Assembly: GCA_025201805.1 (NCBI GenBank)
Contig: MU619295.1
Coordinates: 114,351 to 161,977 of the forward strand
Origin: Parasitella parasitica
Lineage: Eukaryota > Mucoromycota > Mucoromycetes > Mucorales > Mucoraceae
Length of the DNA stretch: 47,627 bases
Reading direction: 5' to 3'
Part shown: piece after piece, positions 11,059 to 20,800 of the stretch
Numbering within the stretch: position 1 is the stretch's first letter
Layout: every line of letters starts with the position of its first letter
Notes under the pieces: generated by a model
What the model saw: the letters and a program-made list of their open reading frames with translations, nothing else
What the model was told of the DNA's origin: nothing
Database searches by the model: none
Program-made: the position numbers and the translations under genes

Positions 11059-14000
11059 TCCTCCCTTCTATGAAAAGGTCTCAAGTCCACAACGTTCACC
11101 TTAGACAACGACTTGACGTCCCCTGGCTTCATGATACGATAGGCTGATCCGTCCTTGTTGGTTGCTTGGATAACTTGCCATGGGCCAAGCCAGCGTTCCT
11201 TGGGAAAACCACTCATCTTGTTGTGGTTTCGTCTCAGTACCAGGTCTCCAGTCTTGAATCTTGCTATTTCCTTTGATTTCTTGTCATATTGAGTTTTCTG
11301 GTACTGTTGTGCCTTCTTGATGTTGTCAATAGCCTTCGCATGTATGATTGGGATCTCTTGATTCAGAAAGTCAATCCATTGTCTAGTGTTGTAGTTCGAT
11401 TCTTGCTTTGCTTCCATGCTCGATAATAACGGAAGAGTAGCGGACCTGCCCAACATGACCTGGAATGGGGAAAACCTAGTGCTTGCTTGCTTTGCTGTGT
11501 TGTATGCGAATACCACGAATGGCAGATGTTGTGCCCATGCTTTCGAGTCTTGTCCCGTAACTATACCCAAGCTAGTCTTCAATGTGCGGTTCATTCTTTC
11601 AACTAAGCCGTCAGACTGTGGATGTTCTACTGATGTTGTCGATCTTGCTATTCCCAGTCGTTGGCACACCATGCCCATCGCTTGGGCCATGTAGTTCGAG
11701 CCGTTGTCGCTAATCAATCTTGATGGGAGTCCATATTTCAGCACTATTTCGTATAATAAGACTTGCACGATCGATGACGCCTCAAAGCTTTTCAATGGTA
11801 CTGCTACGACCCATTTCGACAGGTATTCCATGATAACTAAAAGGTAGCGTTCCCCAGTGTGTGATTCCGGCAAAGTCGCAATATCGGTTGCCCATATCTC
11901 CCCCACATATCTTGGCATGACTGGCTTCATTGGCGGTCTGGTGCTGTCATTTCGTACCTTGTAGCGTTGACACCCTTCGCATGTCTGGACCCAGTTAGCG
12001 ATATCAGCTCCCATGTTTGGCCACCAGCCAATTTCCTTTGCTTTTGCCAACGTCTTGTCGACTCCAAAGTGTCCAGCCGTGTTTTTCGAGTGGACGTGAA
12101 TCAGTACTTGCTCAATTAGACCCACTGGTACGAAAGGGACAACATGACCTTCTTCCTCGTAACAAACCAAACCATTGTGCCAAACATATGGTTTTCGGAC
12201 ACCCTCGCGTAACAGACATCGAATAGTAGGATCAGTTTTTTGCAGCTCTTGGAACATAGACAGAGTGATGTTTTTCAATTCAAAATCCTGTGCATTCACC
12301 TCTTGGATCCTAGATAGAGCATCTGCGTCGGTATTCAAGCTTCCCTTCTTGTGGATAATATCATAAGGTTGATATTCCTGCAAAGCCATAATCCATCGAG
12401 CTAGCCGACCCCTTGGTAGCTTGGTACTTAAAATGCTCTTCAAAGCTGCATGATCCGTGTAAATGGTGAACTTGCTGCCGTATAAGTAGGGATGAAATTG
12501 CTTAAGAGACCAAACAATTGCTAAACATTCCTTTTCCGTGGTTGAGTAGTTGGTTTCTGCACTGTTCAGAGTTCTACTTGCAAAAGCGATTGGGCGACCG
12601 AGTTGAACCACACAAGCACCTAGGCCCACATCCGATGCATCACAATGCAAATCATAAGGGAGTTGAGGATTTGGGTACGCTAGAGTCGGTAACGAGACTA
12701 AATCCTGCTTGATCTGGTCAAAAGCTTGCTGGGCCGCCTGTGTCCATGAGTAGTCCACGTCCTTCTTCAACAGTGCATACAGAGGTTTAGCCTTACTTGA
12801 CAGGCTGTCAATAAACTTGTGGTAAAATACAGCGAAACCGAGAAACCTGAGTAGTCCCTTCTTGTTCACCGGAGCCTTCCAGTCCTTGACCACCTTGACT
12901 TTCTCTGGGTTTGAGCGTATGCCTTCACCACTCACTAGAAATCCTAGAAACTTGACCTCTTTGTTGAACCACTGACATTTCTTCGGGTTGATACGTAAAT
13001 TGTATTCGGCTAACCGTTCCAAGAACCTTGCTACATCTTGCTTGTGTTGTTCCAGATTCTTGCTGAATATACACACATCATCACAGAAAAATATAGTCCT
13101 TTCCAAACCTCGCAAAACTATCGTCATTAGCCTGCTAAAGGAAGCTGGACCATTGACGCATCCGTAGGGCATAGAAACCCATTCGTACAGAGAGCCGTTT
13201 GCCTGGAATGCCGTTTTCTTTGCTGATCCATCATCTTTGTTTAGTGGTAGCTGCCAGAAACCCGATTTTAAGTCGCACGTGGAAAAGATGGAATAGCCTT
13301 GTAATTGTTCCAATAGATCAGAGATCAACGGTAGTGGGAACTTGTCCTTGACAGTGACTTTGTTCAAGTTTCGGTAATCCACGCAAAACCTAAAAGAACC
13401 GTCTGGTTTCTTGATAAGCACGACTGGCGAACACCATTCGCTGCTGCTTGGTACAATGACACCTTTTTTCAACATTACTTCCACTTCCTTGCGTATGGCC
13501 TCGTTCTCAGCTGGTGATCTTCTGAAGTCTCTTGTCACGGTCGGTGTAGCATTCCCCGTGTCTATAGAATGTGTATACGGAGCAGTGGCAACGCTTTGTT
13601 CCTCCTCTTCACGAGTTACCTGCGGAAATTGACTTAACAATTCCTCGACCACTAGGTCGGCATTGTTGCTGGCATGCGTCTTATTCTTGTAGACCCGCTT
13701 GCCCTTTGGATGCAACAAAATGTCTTCCTTCTGGAGCCAGTCCATTCCCAGTATAATGTCTTCGTTTTGACTTGGCACAATCAAAAGGAATACTCGACTC
13801 GATTCCTCGCTATTGAAAGTGAATTCCATAATAGCTTTACTGGTCGCCATCTGAGTAGTAGTATTGCCGTACTTGATCATCTGTTGCTGACACGCAAATT
13901 CCTCCAAGCCTAACCGATCCACCGTAAGTCTTGATACAGTACTGACTGTTGAGCCAGTGTCCACCAACACGTCTTGCTGCACCTGAGTCTTCTTCACCAG

Positions 14001-14549
14001 AACCTTGAGCTTGAACCTTTCGCCACCACGAGTGAAAACTTGATCTGTCTTATCCTGGACGTCTTGATTGTTACTGACCATAATGTGAGAGAAGATGTCT
14101 TCTTCCTCTTCTTCGAAATCACATTCCTGCTGTGGTTGCCTAGAGTCCGTCTTGACCTGCAGTTTCTGAGCGTTTTGCCTGTGGCCCTTGCTCCAGCAAT
14201 CCCGCTTGATATGCCCCATTTTCCCGCATTTATGGCATTTCTTGTTTTTGTTGGGATTCTCGGTTCTGCCCTTGCCAAAGTTACTCTTATACTCAGTATT
14301 CGCCTTGTCACCATAGTTGTTGCCACCGAAGTTCTTGCCTTCGAACTTGCCTTTTCCTTGGTACCGTTGTTGATAGTTTTGCTGTTCTTCCATAGTACTA
14401 ACAGGTTCAGGTTTGTACTGAATAGGACCCACAGGGATGGTCTTTTTGGCCCTCATCAACGATCGCTCAATTTCCGTAGCAATGTTGATACCTTCTACCA
14501 GATTCTTGGCCCCCCGCAGAATTACAGCCTGTTCCAGCTCTGGCTTCAA
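11040..14549 (-). CDS. Gypsy Gag C-terminus and Pol polyprotein
   Basis: An open frame of 1169 codons as called from a non-ATG start. Domains in order: the C-terminal part of Gag; a CCHC zinc knuckle (C-x2-C-x4-H-x4-C, KCHKCGKMGHIKRDC, near residue 105); aspartic protease with DTGS; reverse transcriptase with FCVDYRNLNK and an FCDD active-site box in place of the usual YxDD; RNase H starting HCDASDVGLGA and containing YTDHAAL; and integrase. The integrase has an H-x-H...CEGCQRYK zinc-binding module, catalytic D (ATDIATL), D (ISDNGSNY) and E (GLVERMNRTLK), and a GPY/F-like WLGPWQV near the end. All catalytic residues expected for the family are present. Because Gag C-terminus and Pol are continuous in this frame, the ancestral element probably made one Gag-Pol protein. 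Confidence 0.96.
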   Translation of the reverse strand: MKPELEQAVILRGAKNLVEGINIATEIERSLMRAKKTIPVGPIQYKPEPVSTMEEQQNYQQRYQGKGKFEGKNFGGNNYGDKANTEYKSNFGKGRTENPNKNKKCHKCGKMGHIKRDCWSKGHRQNAQKLQVKTDSRQPQQECDFEEEEEDIFSHIMVSNNQDVQDKTDQVFTRGGERFKLKVLVKKTQVQQDVLVDTGSTVSTVSRLTVDRLGLEEFACQQQMIKYGNTTTQMATSKAIMEFTFNSEESSRVFLLIVPSQNEDIILGMDWLQKEDILLHPKGKRVYKNKTHASNNADLVVEELLSQFPQVTREEEEQSVATAPYTHSIDTGNATPTVTRDFRRSPAENEAIRKEVEVMLKKGVIVPSSSEWCSPVVLIKKPDGSFRFCVDYRNLNKVTVKDKFPLPLISDLLEQLQGYSIFSTCDLKSGFWQLPLNKDDGSAKKTAFQANGSLYEWVSMPYGCVNGPASFSRLMTIVLRGLERTIFFCDDVCIFSKNLEQHKQDVARFLERLAEYNLRINPKKCQWFNKEVKFLGFLVSGEGIRSNPEKVKVVKDWKAPVNKKGLLRFLGFAVFYHKFIDSLSSKAKPLYALLKKDVDYSWTQAAQQAFDQIKQDLVSLPTLAYPNPQLPYDLHCDASDVGLGACVVQLGRPIAFASRTLNSAETNYSTTEKECLAIVWSLKQFHPYLYGSKFTIYTDHAALKSILSTKLPRGRLARWIMALQEYQPYDIIHKKGSLNTDADALSRIQEVNAQDFELKNITLSMFQELQKTDPTIRCLLREGVRKPYVWHNGLVCYEEEGHVVPFVPVGLIEQVLIHVHSKNTAGHFGVDKTLAKAKEIGWWPNMGADIANWVQTCEGCQRYKVRNDSTRPPMKPVMPRYVGEIWATDIATLPESHTGERYLLVIMEYLSKWVVAVPLKSFEASSIVQVLLYEIVLKYGLPSRLISDNGSNYMAQAMGMVCQRLGIARSTTSVEHPQSDGLVERMNRTLKTSLGIVTGQDSKAWAQHLPFVVFAYNTAKQASTRFSPFQVMLGRSATLPLLSSMEAKQESNYNTRQWIDFLNQEIPIIHAKAIDNIKKAQQYQKTQYDKKSKEIARFKTGDLVLRRNHNKMSGFPKERWLGPWQVIQATNKDGSAYRIMKPGDVKSLSKVNVVDLRPFHRREDDVVIV
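11059..11069 (-). promoter_or_regulatory. polypurine tract of the Gypsy element
   Basis: Sense sequence AGAAGGGAGGA directly abuts the TG that opens the 3' LTR, as expected of the primer for plus-strand DNA synthesis. It lies within the pol coding frame. Confidence 0.75.
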
Positions 14550-14550
14550 T

Positions 14551-15726
14551 CTATCCTTTAAGTAGTCTAGTTGTATGCTTGGTTGCTCTTTGAAGTAAAC
14601 TAGTGATTTCCGGACCGAATGTCTTCATGGGTTTGTCGCCCTGCTTGTATGTCTTCAATTCATCATAGGCTATCAAGGTAGGGTCACTTCCCTGCGCATG
14701 CATGTGAAGGAAAGCCGTCTTCACTTCCTTCCAGTTATCCTTGATGTTGGGTTCCAAGCCTATGTACCAGTCCAAAGCATCACCACCAAAGACAGCGACC
14801 AGTTCTTCTGTCTTTTCATTATCTGTAAACCCCAGATAATCAGCCAATACCTCGTAACGATTTAGCCATTGTTGCGCCTCATGGGGAGTTCCTCGTTCAA
14901 ACGAACTGAACTTGTGTCTTCGTCTTCTCTCCAAAAAGACAGGATCCAACTTTTTGGCTAGTTGACCCTTAGCCTCAACCGGTTTCGTGGTAATCTTGGC
15001 CTGATTGCTCCTTTGCACCTGAGCTTCCAATACAGCTATTCTGTTACGTAGATATAGTGTCTCTGATGATTCCTGAGGACCTTCCTGCACTTGTACTCCT
15101 GCTGCCCCCCTAGTAATAGTGCTAGCGTTATACGTTCCCGTGATCATGTATTGATAGTCCATTGGCAGACCCAAGTCTTGACAAGCTTCCAGAGTAGGCC
15201 AGTTGAACTCATGTACCAAATCGTTCATGTTCCCTCCCGGACCAGCATGTAGAATACTCGTCATAGTATTCAAGATGTCAGACCTCGTATAGTCTACCAA
15301 ACCGTCGTAGTGTTCCAACATAGCCCGATCTGCCTCAGCCAGTTGGTGTCGTTCCTGAATTAAGCCTTGTAACTGCATTCGCCCGTGAGGATGAATATGT
15401 TCCAGCGTGTTCGTTATCATTTGCGCCTGTGATAACTTGTCATTCATATTGTCAATCAAGGCTTGACGTTGACCCGTGAAGTACCGGACCAGACCTTCGT
15501 ATTCAGCCTTAGCATTGAGAAACATTTCCCGAACAGATTCGCCATCATGCTGCGAGCCTTGCTCCATCGCAGACAAAGGGATCTTGAAACCTCGAACATC
15601 CGATAAGTCAGGAGGAGCCTGAGTATCACCACTCACCTCTCCTTCCTTGGGGATAGACTTGAAACTACCCTTACTGCCTTGACTACCATCGGTCTTGTTT
15701 AAATTTGCACCTTCGTTGTTTGCCAT
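14551..15726 (-). CDS. Gypsy Gag, broken near its C-terminus
   Basis: A 391-codon frame starting at an ATG only 4 nt after the primer-binding site. The N-terminal half is polar, followed by a helical region (LYLRNRIAVLEAQVQ) and a capsid-like domain with PHEAQQWLNRYEVLADYLGF and FGGDALDWYIGL. The last 14 or so residues look random and run to a stop at 14551, while the overlapping +1 frame resumes a capsid-like sequence that leads into the zinc knuckle. The switch must lie between about 14551 and 14630. I read this as a 1-nt indel within gag; a programmed shift is less likely because it would leave Gag without its nucleocapsid knuckle. Confidence 0.9.
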   Translation of the reverse strand: MANNEGANLNKTDGSQGSKGSFKSIPKEGEVSGDTQAPPDLSDVRGFKIPLSAMEQGSQHDGESVREMFLNAKAEYEGLVRYFTGQRQALIDNMNDKLSQAQMITNTLEHIHPHGRMQLQGLIQERHQLAEADRAMLEHYDGLVDYTRSDILNTMTSILHAGPGGNMNDLVHEFNWPTLEACQDLGLPMDYQYMITGTYNASTITRGAAGVQVQEGPQESSETLYLRNRIAVLEAQVQRSNQAKITTKPVEAKGQLAKKLDPVFLERRRRHKFSSFERGTPHEAQQWLNRYEVLADYLGFTDNEKTEELVAVFGGDALDWYIGLEPNIKDNWKEVKTAFLHMHAQGSDPTLIAYDELKTYKQGDKPMKTFGPEITSLLQRATKHTTRLLKG

Positions 15727-15730
15727 TTTA

Positions 15731-15742
15731 GCTTCTCCACCA
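15731..15742 (-). promoter_or_regulatory. primer-binding site of the Gypsy element
   Basis: Sense sequence TGGTGGAGAAGC lies 1 nt inside the 5' LTR. Its complement GCTTCTCCACCA has the form of a tRNA 3' end (acceptor strand, discriminator A, CCA). I could not name the tRNA. Confidence 0.75.
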
Positions 15743-15743
15743 A

Positions 15744-15841
15744 TGTAATATCCGAGATTGTGTAACTAATGCTTTTTTTTGTGAATCATAAGATAATCCT
15801 TTATTTGATAAAATTGTTATGAGTATTTATACTTTAGAGAT
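15744..15841 (-). repeat. 5' LTR of the Gypsy element, partial
   Basis: Matches the 3' LTR from its TGTAATATCC boundary for 98 bp and then runs into the gap. There is one substitution (A/C) and a longer T tract than in the other copy. About 147 bp of this LTR should lie in the gap. Confidence 0.92.
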
Positions 15842-16771
15842 NNNNNNNNNNNNNNNNNNNNNNNNNNNNNNNNNNNNNNNNNNNNNNNNNNNNNNNNNNN
15901 NNNNNNNNNNNNNNNNNNNNNNNNNNNNNNNNNNNNNNNNNNNNNNNNNNNNNNNNNNNNNNNNNNNNNNNNNNNNNNNNNNNNNNNNNNNNNNNNNNNN
16001 NNNNNNNNNNNNNNNNNNNNNNNNNNNNNNNNNNNNNNNNNNNNNNNNNNNNNNNNNNNNNNNNNNNNNNNNNNNNNNNNNNNNNNNNNNNNNNNNNNNN
16101 NNNNNNNNNNNNNNNNNNNNNNNNNNNNNNNNNNNNNNNNNNNNNNNNNNNNNNNNNNNNNNNNNNNNNNNNNNNNNNNNNNNNNNNNNNNNNNNNNNNN
16201 NNNNNNNNNNNNNNNNNNNNNNNNNNNNNNNNNNNNNNNNNNNNNNNNNNNNNNNNNNNNNNNNNNNNNNNNNNNNNNNNNNNNNNNNNNNNNNNNNNNN
16301 NNNNNNNNNNNNNNNNNNNNNNNNNNNNNNNNNNNNNNNNNNNNNNNNNNNNNNNNNNNNNNNNNNNNNNNNNNNNNNNNNNNNNNNNNNNNNNNNNNNN
16401 NNNNNNNNNNNNNNNNNNNNNNNNNNNNNNNNNNNNNNNNNNNNNNNNNNNNNNNNNNNNNNNNNNNNNNNNNNNNNNNNNNNNNNNNNNNNNNNNNNNN
16501 NNNNNNNNNNNNNNNNNNNNNNNNNNNNNNNNNNNNNNNNNNNNNNNNNNNNNNNNNNNNNNNNNNNNNNNNNNNNNNNNNNNNNNNNNNNNNNNNNNNN
16601 NNNNNNNNNNNNNNNNNNNNNNNNNNNNNNNNNNNNNNNNNNNNNNNNNNNNNNNNNNNNNNNNNNNNNNNNNNNNNNNNNNNNNNNNNNNNNNNNNNNN
16701 NNNNNNNNNNNNNNNNNNNNNNNNNNNNNNNNNNNNNNNNNNNNNNNNNNNNNNNNNNNNNNNNNNNNNNN
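15842..16771. other. assembly gap, 930 N
   Basis: Undetermined bases starting inside the 5' LTR. If the gap size is real, about 147 bp complete the LTR and roughly 780 bp are unknown. Open frames drawn through the Ns are meaningless. Confidence 0.99.
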
Positions 16772-17409
16772 GAAAACTACCACAATACGGAGGAATTGGT
16801 CATGGCAAGGATAGCCATCGAGCCCTCCACTACCAAGTTGTGCTAGCAACTCGTCTGAATTTCAAGTCCTTCAACAGACGGAACCTTGGTCACCTTTCGG
16901 TCAAGCACAATTCCACAACAGAGGCATAGAAAAGCGTTTATTTCAAAACAAAAAAAAAATTGGCCTTTTTTAAAAGGGCTGATGACGTAAATACTGTCGA
17001 AAATGAAAATTATAAAAACAAGTCCAGATTGCTTATTACTGGTTGGATTGTGCTAGTTCGATCTAGCATATTCAATAGCTGCGATGTATAATAAATACAT
17101 TATTTTATTCATAGTAAACATACAAAGAGAATGTGTTGTGAAATAAGCTATCTAAATCATACCTTTATGTTCAAGGTAGTCTTTAAAAAGCTTACAGTTG
17201 TCTATTGACAAACATCCGTGATTAGATTCTGGGTGTAAGTGTGTCTGTTGACTTTGGATTAAAAACCTTTAACTGGATTCAGAAACGAAGAGCAAGATTG
17301 AAGATAAACTTTATTTATGTCCTAAATTTCTAAAAAGATAATTTTCTATGAATGGGTTTGTTGTCCTGGTGGCAGATTGGTTCCTTTTCTTTGGCACTTT
17401 CTTACACCT

Positions 17410-17605
17410 TCAGTTGATCTGGCATCCTCTAGTGTAGAAGGTTTTATCAGACAAATATCTAGTTGAATTCTCTATATCCAGTTGCGCAGTAGAACAGCTA
17501 GTCAAACCTGTACCATCTTTTCCATAATATAGGAATGGTTCAAAAGTGTGTGTCTTTGCAAAGCCAGCGTAGATTTTAGGCGCCTGATTTTTTTTTTTTT
17601 TTTTT
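17410..17605 (-). pseudogene. unidentified protein-like fragment
   Basis: About 60 open codons from a poly-A-rich start to a TGA at 17410-17412. The composition (NQAPKIYAGFAKTHTFEPF, then DGTGLTSC and FYTRGC) looks like real protein rather than AT-rich noise, but there is no Met start and no family I recognise. The reading continues in other frames toward 17340 (CKKVPKKRNQSATRTT), as expected of a decayed gene. Confidence 0.3.
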
Positions 17606-19230
17606 TTGGTCTACGCGAACTTCAGTGTGTTATTGTCAAAAAAAAAAGAAAAAAAAAACTGTAAGAAAACAAGGTTTAGCAATCTCAAACACAAAAAAAA
17701 TTAATGCAAAGTAATGAATTAAACTATAAGGCACCTTTTGATTACGTATTTGCATAGCTTAAACCAAGTTTTTGTACTTTTTAAGTTGACATCAGATGAA
17801 GGTAGCGACTTCTCTGACTTTTTTCGGAAAAGTATTTTTCAAAATCGGAGCGTGAGATCGTCAGGTCAGGTGCAGATATGAAAAAACTACCATTAGAAAG
17901 CCATGACGCACACAATTTAAATAAACTAGGTTTTAATTGTTTTTCTCTTAAATTGTTTAAGCTATGGTTTCTCAAAGCTAATGCTTTTTCAATGAAAACA
18001 TCGTTTTTATAGCGGAGATTAAACTGGTCCAAAATCAGGAAGAAAAAATTCTTTCAAAAACTCAATTTGGACAATTGAAAAACAAAATTACTTCTTTAAG
18101 ACAAGATATCATCTTTTGGTACTATGTATACCACAGCTGTCAGTCTATGATAAATGCTGCATATTTGGGCATGCTAAACGATGGCGTTATTTTCATAATC
18201 GCCGTATGCCTATGGAAGGAATTCTACCGAAAAACATCAAAAACAGATTAAGAGGGAAAAGTCAATATTTTGCTTAATCAGAGCGCATTTGCAGTCTTTC
18301 AGATCAAGGATTGGTCTTTTACAATCATTTTCCTCCAATATATGTCATAGTAAAAAGTTGCATTTTTGAGGTCAAAATCGAGGATAATGCATAATCGATG
18401 ATTTTGGATGCGTGGGTACAAGGAAAAAATCGAAAAAATCCGTCATTTCGCATCGAAAAAAAAATCATGCTCAAATTGCATCAAAATCATATATAATATA
18501 GATTTTCCCCAATGGATACTATTTCTCGTGTTTTCAGGGCACTTTTGATTACAAAAATCAATCAAAAAATGCACACGAAGCTAAATTTCTTGCTTTCAAG
18601 CTGTAAAAAATATCTAGCTGGAGACAAAATTACATCAATATCAATTCTAGTGCATGACAAAGCCTTATAAAGTTAGTATTTTTGATGCCACTAGTAATTT
18701 TTCTTGATAGTAATATGATAAAATAGGTGCGGTTCATCGATTCGGAAGTAGAAGAGGATAACTCATAAGTTGTTAATTGCTAGTGACAGAGAAGCCCTAT
18801 TACCATTGATGCTCATAATAATGCTCAATGTCAGCTCAAGGGCTCCTTTTTTGTGATTCTAATGCTAGACATATGAAATAGAAAGTAGAATAGAGAGGTT
18901 GGGGGTATTTTTACTAAAAAAAAGTTAAGTTTTATAATAAGCTTCTGGTAGATTCCAGGTCCCAGGCACTGTACTGTAGAGTTTCAAATTTTGAATAGGG
19001 GATAACTTGCTATACCAAACACTTCTTTATACCGTTATACCGAGTCCCGACTGTATATTTCTTACTTGGTATTATATATGCTCACTTAACTCAACAGAAG
19101 TAACATAAAATGATAATGCGAATTCATAAAAATGGAGATTGCCACTTGCTGAATCTTCTATGATTTTTCATTGTGTAAATGCATAATTTGACGGATACGT
19201 ACAAATTAATGCGTTATTAGTATGCAGTTT

Positions 19231-19286
19231 AATACTTTGATACTTTGATAAATTGATACTTTGATACTTCGATGATTTATGATTTA
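19231..19286. repeat. degenerate octamer tandem repeat
   Basis: Seven consecutive 8-nt units close to GATACTTT: aatacttt, gatacttt, gataaatt, gatacttt, gatacttc, gatgattt, atgattta. It lies in gene-free DNA. Confidence 0.7.
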
Positions 19287-20454
19287 AGCATTCTTTAGTT
19301 TAAATACCTATGCAGTTCTATAGATTTGTCTAAATATTTGAGCTTATTTGGATGTCTATTATCTAACGGATATATCTGAAATAATTTATCAATAATGAAA
19401 TTCACATAATTTTGTATTGTGGCCCGTTGAGTGATTGTTCACTTTCAGATATCTGAAGTACATGTCGTTAGTGTCGATAAAAAATTTACATTGCATTGAA
19501 AGTTGGGATAATAAAAAAACCCATATAGTCATTAATTTTAAAATACATATTGCCCTGCACAGTGGCTGTTTGATTAAAATAAAAGGTTTGTTATCAGATA
19601 TTATCACAATCACCATGACCTTTATCATTTACTTGAATTTTTTTTTTAGAAACCATTAAAAGGCTGTATACACCCATTCACTCTGTTCTTGAAGAGTAGT
19701 CATCAACAAGAGCTAAATAAGTCATTTATTTACTACCGTAATCGAAATAAAATCCTTTCACAGGCAATTTTTTGAAGGAAACAAAACAAAAAAAAAAAGG
19801 CACATAACGTCTAACAGGAGCGATTTTAGATTCATACATCAATCTTTATTTCTGACAAAAGCAAAGTATATGATGCCTTCAAAAGGAAGATCTTCGCTTG
19901 AGGGTTGCGGATAACAAGGACCAGTATGAGAAATAATCATAAGGGGTTGAGAACAGCCTGTTTTCAAAGATACCTACTGCTGGGGATTGGTAAATGTAAG
20001 GTTTTGTTACGACGCGATAATATACTTCTTTTTTTTTTGTGGCCATCATAGTAGATAGGCAATACTTTTATTATTTTAAATTAAGACTTGATATATACTC
20101 TGCTATAACGTGTATATAGCACAACGTAGCGCATTGCAAGAGATCGTGAGGTCTCCATTAGTTGGCTGGGTGGAGTTAGCAAAGGGAATATTGATATTAG
20201 ACTTTCAAGATTTTCTACTGAATCAAGGTGAGACACCAAGAGCCAAAACCAGCATGCAAAACAACTTAGAAAAGAGGTGGAGTAGGAGAACAAACACACA
20301 AAATCAAGATATCAGTGCTACATCCAATATCAAAATCAAAATGACCACACCAGGGTTCAAAGTGTTGACCAACCGTTTGGCAAACGGACATTCTACACTT
20401 CGGACCAACCACCAAAGCCTTATACTCATAGATCAAGAATGATGAGAAGGAAAA

Positions 20455-20610
20455 TCAAAATTTGCAGCTATAATTGGATGTATCTGCTTAGATATTCGCC
20501 TGTATTAAACGCAATTGAACAGGTTTTGGCAATCTTTAAGGGAAAGTTGAAAAATGTCTAATAGAATTGCTGAGACATGTAATACCAAACTTGCTGAAAC
20601 TCTATGCAAC
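20455..20610 (+). pseudogene. Tc1/mariner-IS630-like transposase relic (C-terminus)
   Basis: The frame reads YLLRYSPVLNAIEQVLAIFK and then continues, after a frame change, into SNRIAETCNT. This matches the C-terminal signature of IS630/Tc1 transposases (LPPYSPELNPIEQFWSxxK followed by TxRIxEACN), including the final catalytic acidic position (the E of AIEQ). In-frame stops and the shift show it is dead. I could not find the remaining DDE residues or the terminal repeats. Confidence 0.6.
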
Positions 20611-20800
20611 TCTACCAGTCATTCTAATCTTGACATTTCTCTTACTTCAAAAAGACAAAATTTACTGTTTTCACTGTAGTGTACAACCAGCTCCTTTTTT
20701 GACATTTTCATATTAGAGAAAAGTTAAAAATAAACAGTGTTACATGTAATTCATTGTGCAACTTGTCTAAATATATTGATATATCTGATTTATTTTATTT

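Larger units (their letters stand above)
10814..15841 (-). mobile_element. Ty3/Gypsy LTR retrotransposon, truncated in the assembly by a gap
   Basis: The element lies on the minus strand. It has a complete 3' LTR at 10814-11058, a polypurine tract, pol, gag, a primer-binding site and the first 98 bp of the 5' LTR (15744-15841) before the assembly gap. Pol order is protease, RT, RNase H, integrase, which defines Ty3/Gypsy. No chromodomain is visible. The two LTRs differ over the visible 98 bp by one substitution and a 3-bp T-tract change, so the copy is not brand new. The left flank is AAAGT; the matching target duplication on the right lies in or beyond the gap. Coding capacity is split by a frame change inside gag. 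Confidence 0.96.
16772..20440. other. gene-poor AT-rich region right of the gap
   Basis: No convincing intact gene. The first 160 bp after the gap are GC-richer than what follows and could be another repeat. A protein-like open stretch without a start codon lies on the minus strand at 17410-17605 (containing FEPFLYYGKDGTGLTSC). An 83-codon frame at 17781-18032 (minus) has no recognisable family. The 18360-18520 stretch is full of imperfect ATCGAAAA/GCATCAAAATC-like words. An octamer repeat lies at 19231-19286. The overall impression is old, decayed transposon sequence. Confidence 0.5.

Noticed and set aside
13974-14561. 195-codon plus-strand frame over gag-pol
   Set aside because: Antisense shadow of the Gypsy pol gene; hydrophobic content follows from the complementary codons.
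15819-16849. Open frames of 331 and 340 codons on both strands
   Set aside because: They consist almost entirely of N and exist only because the gap contains no stop codons.
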